Shown here: positions 15,589-24,638 of the stretch, in pieces
How positions within the stretch are numbered: position 1 is the first letter of the stretch
Layout of the letters: every line of letters starts with the position of its first letter
Origin: Paenibacillus sambharensis
GTDB taxonomy: Bacteria; Bacillota; Bacilli; Paenibacillales; Paenibacillaceae
Length of the DNA: 64,000 nucleotides
NCBI RefSeq assembly: GCF_003233845.1
Contig: NZ_QKRB01000044.1
Span: 372,001-436,000 of the forward strand
Direction: 5' to 3'
Notes under the pieces: model-generated
Seen by the model: the letters and a program-made list of their open reading frames with translations, nothing else
Databases searched by the model: none
Told to the model about the DNA's origin: nothing
Made by a program: the position numbers and the translations under genes

Positions 15589-17382
15589 TTGGCTGGTTTG
15601 TTCAGTTCCAATCAATCGTTGTTTGTTTTGATATCATTGATGATCAGCATCATGTCCTCCTACACCATGTTCCATTTTATCAGTCATTACAAGAGCGGAA
15701 TGAGAGAGCGTCACTACGGTATGATCGGCGGCGCAGCGGTATTTGGATTCGGTTTGACCTCCATGCATTTTGTAGGGATGCTGACATGGGACTACATGAT
15801 CTCATTCGGCTGGCATCTTGGGCTTATCTTTATCTTAGGCGCCGGATTTGCCTACCTGGCTTTTATCCGTCTTGGGGGAGGCGGCGGTCTGCGAAGAATC
15901 ATGGCAAGCCTGTACGTGTCAGCGGGCGCGCTGGCCATCCATTACGTCAACATGATCAGCGGCCCGATCAGCCGTTTTCATATAAATATGGGACTCTTCC
16001 TGGTGTCCGTGCTGCTTATCCTGGCCGGCTCATGGGGAGCCTTTTACTGGTTTGACCGTAAGGAAGGGAATTTCAAGCTGGTCAGCGCGATTCTGCTCGG
16101 CAGCTCGGCAGCGGGTATGATCCTGATCGGCATGGAGGCCGCCACCATTGAATACAGGGATATCCTGACGACCGATAAACTAAATGATATGATGATGCTC
16201 CTGGTGACTATCATTGGCTTCGAAACGCTGTTCGTACCGCTTGGCAGTCTTGCGGCCTGGTTCATGAACCGGCGGTTTAATGTTGTGGATGAACGGTACA
16301 AGCTGCTTGTCGAGAATTCTATGGACATGATCGCAATCATGAGAAATGGCAGGTGGGAGTACGTGAATAAGGCGGGGCTGCAGATGTTCGAAGCGCAGCG
16401 GGAGGAAGAGCTGATCAACCGGTCAGTCTTCGAATTCCTGCACCCTGCCTATCATGAGCAGCTTCGGAAGCAGTTCGCGGGCCTGGACAGCGATTATAAT
16501 GAAGCCAGGGTCCCGGAAGAGCAGGAATGGTATACCGTCACCGGCAAGCTGCTGCACACGGAGGTAGTCAAGACGCTGACGACCTTTGGCAGCAAACCGG
16601 CTGTGCAGGTCATCGTGCGTGATATTTCAGAACGGAAGAAGAATGAGGAGCTGCTGATTAATTCGGAGAAGCTGTACGTCGCGGGTCAGCTCGCGGCAGG
16701 CATCGCACACGAAATTCGTAATCCTCTAACCTCGCTCAAAGGCTTCCTGCAGCTAATGGCATCCGGCAGGGCGTCAAGCAGCCAGTATTTCGAGATCATG
16801 AAATCAGAGCTGACGCGTATTGAAGCGATCGTGAGTGAAATGCTGATGCTGTCGAAGCCTCAGGTCTATGAGCTAGCGGTAAAGGATATCCGGTCGATTG
16901 TGAATGATACGGTCATCTTGCTGGAAGCGCAGGCTATCATGCACGGAATTGTGCTTGAATTTAAGCATGACGAGTTTCCGCTCTGGGTCAATGGGGTTGA
17001 AAATCAAATCAAACAGGTCATTATTAATATTATGAAGAATGCGATTGAAGCGATGCCGGACGGCGGAACGATCACAGTCAGCTGCTTTGGTGAGGGCGAT
17101 ACCGTAACCGTTAGGGTCGTTGATGAAGGTCCAGGGATACCAGGTGAGCAGCTGCAGAAGATGGGCCAGCCATTCTATACGACCAAGGATAAGGGAACAG
17201 GCCTTGGCCTGATGGTGAGCTACAAGATCGTTGATAACCATAAGGGAATGATCCGAGTAGACAGCCACTTGGGAACAGGAACGACTATGGATATTATCTT
17301 CCCCCTGGTTGACCGGGAATCTGCTGCCGGGGAGGCGGGTTTCCCAGACAGTTCACCGAAAGATCATACATATGCAGGATAA
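15589..17382 (+). CDS. MHYT-PAS sensor histidine kinase
   Basis: 597 residues from a TTG start. Residues 1-225 are an MHYT sensor with seven membrane segments; the histidine motifs SMHFVGM and AIHYVNM are those thought to bind a metal and sense diatomic gases or redox. A PAS domain (about 235-350), the dimerisation box AGIAHEIRNPLTSLKGF, the N box INIMKNAIEA and GTGLGL follow. The kinase core resembles KinA/KinB/KinE sporulation kinases, which would fit the nearby Spo0E phosphatase. No response regulator is adjacent, as expected for a phosphorelay kinase. Confidence 0.88.
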   Translation: MAGLFSSNQSLFVLISLMISIMSSYTMFHFISHYKSGMRERHYGMIGGAAVFGFGLTSMHFVGMLTWDYMISFGWHLGLIFILGAGFAYLAFIRLGGGGGLRRIMASLYVSAGALAIHYVNMISGPISRFHINMGLFLVSVLLILAGSWGAFYWFDRKEGNFKLVSAILLGSSAAGMILIGMEAATIEYRDILTTDKLNDMMMLLVTIIGFETLFVPLGSLAAWFMNRRFNVVDERYKLLVENSMDMIAIMRNGRWEYVNKAGLQMFEAQREEELINRSVFEFLHPAYHEQLRKQFAGLDSDYNEARVPEEQEWYTVTGKLLHTEVVKTLTTFGSKPAVQVIVRDISERKKNEELLINSEKLYVAGQLAAGIAHEIRNPLTSLKGFLQLMASGRASSSQYFEIMKSELTRIEAIVSEMLMLSKPQVYELAVKDIRSIVNDTVILLEAQAIMHGIVLEFKHDEFPLWVNGVENQIKQVIINIMKNAIEAMPDGGTITVSCFGEGDTVTVRVVDEGPGIPGEQLQKMGQPFYTTKDKGTGLGLMVSYKIVDNHKGMIRVDSHLGTGTTMDIIFPLVDRESAAGEAGFPDSSPKDHTYAG

Positions 17383-17408
17383 GAGAGAACCCTGCCATAT
17401 ACAAAAAC

Positions 17409-17447
17409 AGCAGTCCCGAACTCACCTGAGTCGGGACTGCTTTCATT
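17409..17447 (+). terminator. Terminator of MHYT kinase gene, target of the intron
   Basis: AGCAGTCCCGA (17409-17419) pairs with TCGGGACTGCT (17431-17441), followed by TTCATT. The group II intron begins directly behind it. Confidence 0.85.
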
Positions 17448-19326
17448 GTACGCCCAGCATGGGCGTCATCTCTAGGGTGAAAGTCCCGAACGGGGGCTGG
17501 CGAACGCCTACCGTTAGCCAAGAGCAAGGGTGTCCATCGCGAGGTGGAATCTGAAGGAAGCTGGAGGCAAATGCACGAGCCAAGGTACACGAACTGGATT
17601 TGAGGCAGGGGTAGTTGGATGAGTCACCAATACATGACGAAATCCTAAGTCGCCAAGGGCTATTCCTGTATACTCCAGTGGTTGCGGGCAGAAAGATGAC
17701 GTTCTTATCTGGGGAGGCCTGCGGAAGACGCGAAGTCACTTCGTAACCGCGGCTGAGAAGTCGCGCTGAATCCGCAGGAGTCAGCAGAGGTCATAGTACG
17801 GGAGTAAGGGACGCCGGAAACCGGAAGGACCGAACCGAAAGGAGAGTGGAAACCGATGCGTTCGTATGAAGAGCAGAGACAGCAGAAAATCTCGCAAGAG
17901 AGCTTGCGGCAAAGAGAAGCGGTGAAGCCGTCAGGGTATGCCGAAGCGCCGAGTTCTTCGTCGGCACAAGTCGTCCTTTCCGCTCGCAGAGACCAAAACG
18001 AGCTGCTGGAGCGAGTGCTCGAAGGAGATAACCTTCGGCTCGCCTACAAGCAAGTGGTACAAAACGGAGGAGCCCCCGGTGTGGACGGCGTAACGGTAGC
18101 GCATCTACAAGTTTACCTGAAAACACACTGGGAAGCGGTAAAAGCCGCACTCCTGACGGGAACCTACAGACCCTCGCCAGTCAAACGGGTGGAAATCCCC
18201 AAACCCGGAGGCGGCGTGAGGCTGCTTGGGATTCCGACCGTCATGGACCGCTTTCTCCAGCAGGCACTTCTACAAGTGCTGAACCCGATCTTCGACGCGC
18301 ATTTCTCCTGGTACAGCTATGGATTCCGCCCGGGAAAACGGGCCCATGACGCGGTCAAGCAAGCGCAGCGCTTCATCCAAGACGGGCTCCGCTGGGTCGT
18401 CGACATGGACCTGGAAAAGTTCTTTGACCGGGTGAATCACGACATGCTAATGGCGAGGGTAGCCCGAAAAGTAACGGACAAGCGAATCCTGAAACTGATT
18501 CGAGCCTACCTGAACGCCGGCGTAATGGCGAAAGGAACACTGGAGCGAACCACAGAAGGAACGCCGCAAGGTGGTCCGCTAAGTCCGCTTTTGGCTAACA
18601 TTTTACTGGATGATCTGGACAAAGAGCTGACCAAGCGGGGGTTGCGATTCGTCCGCTATGCGGACGATTGTAACATCTTCGTGGCGAGCAAACGTGCAGG
18701 CGAGCGCGTCATGAAGTCGGTGACAGACTTCGTAGAAGGGAAGTTGAAACTGAAAGTGAACCGGGACAAAAGCGCGGTAGACCGGCCATGGAACCGCAAG
18801 TTTCTCGGCTTTAGCTTCCTCAAGGACAAGAAGGCAACGATTCGGCTAGCGCCAAAGACAATCTCCCGATTTAAGGAGAGGATCCGCGAGCTGACGAACC
18901 GGACGCGCTCGATTTCATTGGTAGAACGCATTGCCCAGCTTAATCGCTACATAATGGGATGGGTCGGTTACTTCCGACTGGCCTCAGCGAAGAAGCACTG
19001 TGAGCGACTCGACCAATGGATTCGCAGAAGGCTCCGAATGTGTCTGTGGAAACAGTGGAAAAGGGTGCGTACCCGAATCCGCGAACTCCGGGCGCTCGGC
19101 GTACCCGATTGGGCCTGCTTTGTTATGGCTAACTCAAGGCGGGGAGCATGGGAAATGTCTCGGAACACAAACAATGCCCTTCCTACTTCCTACTGGGAAG
19201 CGAAAGGGCTGAGAAGTCTGCTTTCTCGATATTTGGAGCTTTGTTAACCTTTTGGAACCGCCGTATGCGGACCCGCATGTACGGTGGTGTGAGAGGACGG
19301 AGGCTAGCCGCCTCCTCCTACTCGAT
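17448..19326 (+). mobile_element. Group II intron (probably IIC-like)
   Basis: About 1.88 kb. It begins GTACGCCCAGCATGGGCG, close to the usual GTGCG start with G3 changed to A, and has a structured 400-base 5' RNA region before the maturase gene. Behind the gene come domain V (about 19256-19290, CCGTATGCGG pairing with CCGCATGTACGG) and domain VI (about 19292-19326), ending CTCGAT. Insertion immediately 3' of a terminator hairpin is the hallmark of class IIC introns. All parts are present and the gene is intact, so it may be active. Exact ends are inferred. Confidence 0.85.
17856..19247 (+). CDS. ltrA: Group II intron reverse transcriptase/maturase
   Basis: 463 residues. RT domain motifs run in order: NGGAPGVDGV, RPSPVKRVEIPKPGGG, RLLGIPTVMDRFLQQAL, YSYGFRPGK, VDMDLEKFFDRVNH, GTPQGGPLSPLLANI and the catalytic RYADD. 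KFLGF and the maturase (X) domain IAQLNRYIMGWVGYFR follow. No HNH endonuclease domain is present, as in class C and RmInt1-type introns. It sits in intron domain IV, behind GGAGAG. It splices the intron RNA and copies it into new sites. Confidence 0.95.
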   Translation: MRSYEEQRQQKISQESLRQREAVKPSGYAEAPSSSSAQVVLSARRDQNELLERVLEGDNLRLAYKQVVQNGGAPGVDGVTVAHLQVYLKTHWEAVKAALLTGTYRPSPVKRVEIPKPGGGVRLLGIPTVMDRFLQQALLQVLNPIFDAHFSWYSYGFRPGKRAHDAVKQAQRFIQDGLRWVVDMDLEKFFDRVNHDMLMARVARKVTDKRILKLIRAYLNAGVMAKGTLERTTEGTPQGGPLSPLLANILLDDLDKELTKRGLRFVRYADDCNIFVASKRAGERVMKSVTDFVEGKLKLKVNRDKSAVDRPWNRKFLGFSFLKDKKATIRLAPKTISRFKERIRELTNRTRSISLVERIAQLNRYIMGWVGYFRLASAKKHCERLDQWIRRRLRMCLWKQWKRVRTRIRELRALGVPDWACFVMANSRRGAWEMSRNTNNALPTSYWEAKGLRSLLSRYLELC

Positions 19327-19350
19327 GCAGCAAGAGCCTCATACAGCTCT

Positions 19351-20760
19351 TCAGCCAATAATAAGATCTTCCTTCGGATAGTGGTAATGCTGCTTGCTCC
19401 TGCGGCTTCTGAACATGAACAGCAGGGAGAGCATCCCGATCCGGCCAATGAACATGATAATGATCAGCGTGCATTTCCCTTCGGTTGAGAGGGTTGGAGT
19501 GATGCCCATCGATAACCCGCTTGTGCCAAATGCCGAGCATACCTCGAATACAATAGCCATTAACGGCAGATAACCGGTCTCGGTGTAGCCGAGCACCATG
19601 ATGCCCATCAAGACTAGCAGAGCGGCAGCTGTAAATACCACAAAGCTCTTCGTGACGTCCTCCTGCTTGATCGCCCGCTTGAACGCCCTGACCTCACTGC
19701 GGCCAAGCGCATAATTGAATAGGGTTAGCAGGATCACGCCGAACGTAGTTGTTCGGACACCGCCGCCCACACTCGAGGGGCTGGCCCCGATGAACATAAG
19801 GACCGATAACAGTACGAGAGAGGGGACGCTGAATGCATTGATGTCCATGGTTGCCAGCCCCCCGCTTCGGGTAGAGATCGAGTTGAACAGTGAAAAGAAT
19901 ATCTGCTCGTGCCACGGAAGTGTCTCGAAGTGCAAATTATGCTCGAAGAACCAGATTCCGATAGCGCCAAGGACTACTAGAACGAAGAACATGGCGCCTG
20001 TCATTTTGGTATAGAGTGAGAACCGGAACTGCTTATGCTTGCCGAATAAGTATTCGCTGACTTCAATCAGTACAGGGAAACCGATCGCACCCAAGATCAA
20101 CAGGAGCATCGTGATGCCCTGCACCACATAGTCGTTAGCAAACCGGTACAGGGAATCGCCGTAAATGTCAAAGCCTGCATTAGTGAATGCCGATATGCTG
20201 TGAAAGGTGCCATGAAGAAGGGCGGACAGCCAATTGTCAGCATAGCCTGCGGCTCTAAAGTAAACGGTTAGCAATACAGCGCCCACAGCTTCGATACCGA
20301 GGGCGATTAAGAAGACAAGCCGCATCAGATACACCAGTCCTGATAAGTTGTGCCGGTTCTGGTCAACCATGATAAGCCGTCTGTACGACAGACTGATATT
20401 GCGGCCCAGCACAAGCCACAGGAACGCGCCAAGTGTCATAATGCCAATGCCGCCAAGCTGGAACATGAATAACAGCATAACCTTCCCCGTTCCGCTGAAG
20501 GTTGCAGCTGTGCTGACGACAGTCAGACCGGTAACGCTCACGGCACTGGTTGCGGTGAAGAGCGCATCCATCCAGGACAGCTGTGCGCCTTCCCGCAGGC
20601 TGACGGGCAGTTTTAACAGGACAGTAGATAAGCTAACGGCAATTAAGTAACCAAGCACGATGAACTGGGTTGGCGTCAGACGGGTGACAAAACCGCGCAG
20701 GGAGGTGCGGTAACGGTTAACCCTATTGCGAAGTGTCTTCAGGTCCATTTGGCCGCCCAC
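19351..20760 (-). CDS. Ktr/Trk potassium channel subunit (KtrB-like)
   Basis: 469 residues with the fourfold M1-P-M2 plan. The four filter loops are SVTGLTVV, TNAGFDIYG, STRSGGLATMD and GTSGLSMG, each keeping the key glycine. It needs a cytosolic RCK subunit (KtrA/KtrC type), which is not in this window. Its start (GTG 20760, or ATG 20748) lies inside the end of the HxlR gene, so the two are translationally coupled. AAGGAAA before the GTG favours 20760. Confidence 0.92.
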   Translation of the reverse strand: MGGQMDLKTLRNRVNRYRTSLRGFVTRLTPTQFIVLGYLIAVSLSTVLLKLPVSLREGAQLSWMDALFTATSAVSVTGLTVVSTAATFSGTGKVMLLFMFQLGGIGIMTLGAFLWLVLGRNISLSYRRLIMVDQNRHNLSGLVYLMRLVFLIALGIEAVGAVLLTVYFRAAGYADNWLSALLHGTFHSISAFTNAGFDIYGDSLYRFANDYVVQGITMLLLILGAIGFPVLIEVSEYLFGKHKQFRFSLYTKMTGAMFFVLVVLGAIGIWFFEHNLHFETLPWHEQIFFSLFNSISTRSGGLATMDINAFSVPSLVLLSVLMFIGASPSSVGGGVRTTTFGVILLTLFNYALGRSEVRAFKRAIKQEDVTKSFVVFTAAALLVLMGIMVLGYTETGYLPLMAIVFEVCSAFGTSGLSMGITPTLSTEGKCTLIIIMFIGRIGMLSLLFMFRSRRSKQHYHYPKEDLIIG

Positions 20761-21077
20761 AGCTTCATTTCCTTGATGATCCGGTGAAGGTCCTCCCCTT
20801 TGGGTGTGAGCGTGTATTCCACGGTTACGGGAACGGTAGGAAATACATGGCGCTCAAGCACACCCTTGTCCTCCAGATGCCTCAGTGTGCTGGTTAAGGC
20901 ACGAGGGCTTACAGCCGGTATGGATCTTTGCAGCTCGCCGAAACGCTTGGTGCCGCCGAAGAGCTCGCGGAGAATGAGAAATGCCCATTTGCCACCTAAC
21001 ACTTCAAGTGTTTTCTCAATATTGCATGCTATACTTACAGGGGACTTGGGTATGTAGTTATCTGGTGAAGAAGACAT
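20739..21077 (-). CDS. HxlR-family transcriptional regulator
   Basis: 112 residues, a single winged helix: IEKTLEVLGGKWAFLILRELFGG, RFGELQRSIPAVSPRALTSTLR and YTLTPKGEDL. A cysteine (ACNIEKTL, residue 18) sits where redox- or electrophile-sensing HxlR proteins (HypR, YodB) keep their sensor cysteine. AGGAGG lies 8 bases before the ATG. It overlaps the potassium channel gene by 22 bases, which suggests it controls that gene. Confidence 0.92.
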   Translation of the reverse strand: MSSSPDNYIPKSPVSIACNIEKTLEVLGGKWAFLILRELFGGTKRFGELQRSIPAVSPRALTSTLRHLEDKGVLERHVFPTVPVTVEYTLTPKGEDLHRIIKEMKLWAAKWT

Positions 21078-21183
21078 TCATTAAACCTCCTATTGCATGA
21101 AGAGCTTTTCACTTCTACCCATCATATACGAACTGCCATTGAATGAAAAGGGCGCCGCCGTACGGCAGTATGTGCCTGCAAAG

Positions 21184-21227
21184 TCAAAGAAAGAGCCTTC
21201 CTCCACAGATTGTGGAAGAGGGCTCTT
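21184..21227 (-). terminator. Terminator of the pfl cluster
   Basis: On the minus strand AAGAGCC pairs with GGCTCTT, with inner CCACA/TGTGG, followed by TCTTTGACTTT. Confidence 0.75.
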
Positions 21228-21254
21228 CGGATATTGCTTGTATGATCCGGTATG

Positions 21255-21431
21255 TTACTCGCGCAGCGCTTCACTTAACCGGGTTGCCATGCCTGGCTTG
21301 CCTGTGCGGGCCAGCCGCTTGCGAAGCTGCAGGACCTCCTGGCGGAGCGCCTGGTTCTCTGCTTCGAGTTCATGAATTCTTGCTTGCAAGGTCTCCTGTT
21401 GCTGCTGCGGGTTGCTGTCCTTCTCTTGCAT
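21255..21431 (-). CDS. Small coiled-coil protein overlapping the 3' end of pflA
   Basis: 58 residues in another frame than pflA, overlapping its last 62 bases. ATG 21431 follows GGAGGG with 9-base spacing. The protein has a polar, glutamine-rich beginning, a leucine-zipper-like helix (ARIHELEAENQALRQEVLQL, then RKRLAR) with leucines in heptad positions, and a basic tail ending SEALRE. The strong ribosome binding site and regular heptads argue that it is real. It would be translated with pflA. Its function is unknown. Confidence 0.7.
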   Translation of the reverse strand: MQEKDSNPQQQQETLQARIHELEAENQALRQEVLQLRKRLARTGKPGMATRLSEALRE

Positions 21432-22194
21432 CTAATGATTCCCTCCGTCCCTGCTCTACAATTCGACGGGCACGGTCGGTTTCCTGCTCTGTTGGCGGCT
21501 GTATGCCTTCCAGAGGATAGGGGAGATTCATCTCCTGCCACTTGTAAACCCCCATTCGGTGGTAAGGCAGCAGTTCAAACTTCTCTACACCGTCCAGGGT
21601 GCCGATGAAGCGGCCAAGCTCCAGCAGGTCTTCGTAGCTGTCCGTTACGCCGGGGACAAGCACGTGGCGGATCCACATCTTGCTGCCGCGGTCCGACAGA
21701 TGTCTGGCGAAGCGAAGAATGCGATCGTTCGATTGTGTCGTCAAGGCTTCATGGCGCTGCTTGTTCAGCTGCTTCAGATCAAGCAGGACAAGATCGGTCG
21801 TATCAAGCAGCCCGGTTGCCTCGGCATGGTCTGGCTCGCAGAAGCCGGATGAGTCCAGCGTTGTATGCAGACCGAAGCGTCGCTTGATCTCCCTAAACAA
21901 TGCGGCTACGAATGGTGCTTGAAGGGTAGGCTCTCCACCAGTAACAGTTAAGCCGCCTTCAGACAAGCGGTAATACTCCAGGTACGGTTCGATTTCGGCG
22001 ATCACCTCTTCAACGGTGACCGGTTTACCAGCTGAAGTATCCCAGGAATCAGGATTGTGGCAGAATTGGCAGCGCAGCGCGCAGCCCTGCATGAAGAGTA
22101 CAAAGCGGATTCCGGGACCATCCACGGTGCCGAACGTTTCGACCGAATGGATGCGGCCCTTAACAGCAGGATCAGGGTGACGAGTATTTGGCAT
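21370..22194 (-). CDS. pflA: Pyruvate formate-lyase activating enzyme
   Basis: 274 residues, a radical SAM enzyme. CALRCQFC carries the C-x3-C-x2-C cluster ligands near residue 38, TVTGGEPTLQ the SAM-binding GGE motif, and the start RIHSVETFGTVDGPGIRFV is typical of PflA. It makes the glycyl radical on PflB under anaerobic conditions. ATG 22194 is chosen because GGAGGT stands 7 bases before it; the ATG at 22209 is part of that site's surroundings. Its last residues are unusual and overlap another small gene. Confidence 0.95.
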   Translation of the reverse strand: MPNTRHPDPAVKGRIHSVETFGTVDGPGIRFVLFMQGCALRCQFCHNPDSWDTSAGKPVTVEEVIAEIEPYLEYYRLSEGGLTVTGGEPTLQAPFVAALFREIKRRFGLHTTLDSSGFCEPDHAEATGLLDTTDLVLLDLKQLNKQRHEALTTQSNDRILRFARHLSDRGSKMWIRHVLVPGVTDSYEDLLELGRFIGTLDGVEKFELLPYHRMGVYKWQEMNLPYPLEGIQPPTEQETDRARRIVEQGRRESLDAREGQQPAAATGDLASKNS

Positions 22195-22285
22195 GGCCAT
22201 GACCTCCATTTCGGATGTAAGTTTAGACTTAAGTTGGCAGGTGGTACGTTCCGGAAGCAGCTTTAGTACATATTCATGTTACAAG

Positions 22286-24553
22286 TTACATACTGCCGTG
22301 GAAGGTACGGCTGATGACTTCCAGCTGCTGCTCGCGAGTCAGCTTGATGAAGTTAACCGCGTATCCGGATACACGCACGGTCAGCTGCGGATAGTTCTCT
22401 GGATGCTCCATGGCATCCATCAGCTGGGAACGGTCAAATACGTTCACATTAAGATGATGTGCTCCCTTGCCCATATAGCCGTCAAGCATAGCTGTAAGGT
22501 TGCGGACCCGGTCTTCGCTTTCACGGCCCAGTGCCTTCTCGACGATTGAGAATGTGTTGGAAATACCGTCAAGTGCCTCATCGTAAGGCAGCTTCGCAAC
22601 ACTTGCAAGAGAAGCGAGCGCACCCTTGCGGTCGCGTCCATGCATCGGGTTAGCGCCCGGTGCGAACGGCTCGCCGGCTTTCCGGCCGTCTGGCGTGGAA
22701 CCGGTCTTCTTGCCGTAGACGACGTTGGATGTAATCGTCAGTACGGATTGAGTCGGAATAGCACCGCGATAGGTTTCGTGCTTGCGCAGTTTGGCCATGA
22801 AGGTCTCAACCAATTCGACAGCCATTTGGTCTACACGCTCATCGTTGTTGCCGTACTGCGGGTATTCGCCTTCGATTTCGAAGTCCACAGCGATACCTTG
22901 TTCGTTGCGGATTGGGCGTACCTTCGCGTACTTGATGGCGCTCAGGCTGTCGGCCACTACGGAGAGACCGGCGATGCCGCAAGCCATCGTACGGATGATT
23001 TCCTTGTCATGCAGAGCGAATTCGATCCGTTCGTAGCAGTACTTGTCGTGCATATAGTGAATGACATTCAGTGTGTTCATGTACAGGCCGGCAAGCCAAT
23101 CCATGACACGGTCATAACGTTCGGATACCTCTTCGAAGTCAAGCACTTCGGAAGTGATCGGCGCTTCCTTCGGTCCCACCTGCATGCCGAGCTTCTCATC
23201 TACGCCGCCGTTAATGGCATACAGCAGAGCCTTCGCCAGGTTGGCACGGGCGCCGAAGAACTGCATTTGCTTGCCGATTCTCATCGCGGATACGCAGCAG
23301 GCAATGCCATAGTCATCGCCGTAGATCGGACGCATCAGGTCATCGCTCTCATACTGGATGGAGCTGGTTTCAATGGATACCTTGGAGCAGAAGTTCTTGA
23401 AGCCTTCAGGCAGGTCATTGGACCAGAGAACGGTAAGGTTCGGTTCCGGTGCAGGGCCGAGTGTGTACAGCGTGTGCAGAATCCGGAAGCTGTTCTTCGT
23501 AACCAGCGTACGGCCGTCTTCAGCCATGCCGCCGATGGATTCCGTTACCCATGTAGGGTCGCCGCTGAACAGTTCGTTGTAATCAGGTGTCCGCAGGAAC
23601 TTGACGATCCGGAGCTTCATAACGAAGTGGTCGATGATTTCCTGTGCTTCCTGTTCGTTCAGGATGCCTTCCTTCAAGTCGCGTTCGAAGTAGATGTCAA
23701 GGAATGTGGAGACCCGGCCTAGGCTCATTGCCGCCCCGTTCTGCTCCTTGATGGCAGCCAGGTAAGCAAAGTACAGCCACTGTACCGCTTCACGTGCATT
23801 GGCAGCAGGGCGGGAGATGTCATAGCCGTAGCTCATTGCCATCTGCTTCAATTCCTGCAGCGCGCGAATCTGCTCGCTGTGTTCTTCTCGGGCGCGGATG
23901 ACATCTTCGCTCATCGCGAGTGCTTCCATTTCCTTCAGATCCTGCTTCTTCTCCTGAATCAGACGGTCAACACCATACAGGGCAGCACGGCGGTAGTCGC
24001 CAATGATGCGTCCCCGGCCATAAGCATCCGGGAGTCCGGTGATGATGCCTGCTTTACGGGCATTACGCATGTCAGAGGTATAAGCATCGAATACACCTTG
24101 GTTGTGAGTCTTGCGGATGTCTGTGAACAGGCGGACGATCTCTTCAGGCAGCTGGAAGCCGTAAGCTTCACAAGCGTCCTGTACCATTCGTACACCGCCA
24201 TAAGGCTGAATGCTGCGGCGGAACGGGGCATCGGTTTGGACGCCGACGATCTTCTCGAGCTTCTCATCCAGGTAACCTGGACCATGAGAGACGATAGAGG
24301 AAGGGGTATTGACATCTACATCCCATACACCGCCGCGCTCGCGTTCTTCACGAGTCAGCCGGCTGACAATGTCCCAGAGCTCGGTTGTTTCTTGGGTCGC
24401 TCCGCTGAGGAAGCGGTCATCACCTTGGTAAGGTGTGACATTGAGAAGAATGAAATCACGTACGTTTACTTTATCTGTCCAAGGTCCGGTAATAAATCCC
24501 CGCCAGGCGTCGGATGGCCCGCCGGTTTTCAGGTTTCTCTCAAGGGTAGACAT
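22286..24553 (-). CDS. pflB: Formate C-acetyltransferase (pyruvate formate-lyase)
   Basis: 755 residues, full length. The catalytic cysteine pair is in [14 protein letters not shown], and the glycyl-radical loop is RVSGYAVNF near the C-terminus. It cleaves pyruvate with CoA to acetyl-CoA and formate during anaerobic growth. GGAGGCAACGCAT precedes the ATG. It lies between adhE upstream and pflA downstream on the same strand; a palindrome between adhE and pflB may reduce read-through. Confidence 0.97.
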   Translation of the reverse strand: MSTLERNLKTGGPSDAWRGFITGPWTDKVNVRDFILLNVTPYQGDDRFLSGATQETTELWDIVSRLTREERERGGVWDVDVNTPSSIVSHGPGYLDEKLEKIVGVQTDAPFRRSIQPYGGVRMVQDACEAYGFQLPEEIVRLFTDIRKTHNQGVFDAYTSDMRNARKAGIITGLPDAYGRGRIIGDYRRAALYGVDRLIQEKKQDLKEMEALAMSEDVIRAREEHSEQIRALQELKQMAMSYGYDISRPAANAREAVQWLYFAYLAAIKEQNGAAMSLGRVSTFLDIYFERDLKEGILNEQEAQEIIDHFVMKLRIVKFLRTPDYNELFSGDPTWVTESIGGMAEDGRTLVTKNSFRILHTLYTLGPAPEPNLTVLWSNDLPEGFKNFCSKVSIETSSIQYESDDLMRPIYGDDYGIACCVSAMRIGKQMQFFGARANLAKALLYAINGGVDEKLGMQVGPKEAPITSEVLDFEEVSERYDRVMDWLAGLYMNTLNVIHYMHDKYCYERIEFALHDKEIIRTMACGIAGLSVVADSLSAIKYAKVRPIRNEQGIAVDFEIEGEYPQYGNNDERVDQMAVELVETFMAKLRKHETYRGAIPTQSVLTITSNVVYGKKTGSTPDGRKAGEPFAPGANPMHGRDRKGALASLASVAKLPYDEALDGISNTFSIVEKALGRESEDRVRNLTAMLDGYMGKGAHHLNVNVFDRSQLMDAMEHPENYPQLTVRVSGYAVNFIKLTREQQLEVISRTFHGSM

Positions 24554-24597
24554 ATGCGTTGCCTCCTTATGGTTTATCTTAAGGGTTTAAGTGAGTG

Positions 24598-24625
24598 GAA
24601 GCCGCACAGATCTGTGCGGCTTCCG
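24598..24625 (-). terminator. Palindrome between adhE and pflB
   Basis: A 28-base perfect palindrome (GGAAGCCGCACAGA and complement). There is no clear T tract on the minus strand, so it may be a partial terminator or an mRNA-stabilising hairpin rather than a full stop. Confidence 0.55.
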
Positions 24626-24638
24626 GATGCTTACTCGC

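Noticed and set aside
22640-23722. A 360-codon plus-strand frame opposite pflB
   Set aside because: It is a shadow of pflB, with no start signals and no recognisable domain.
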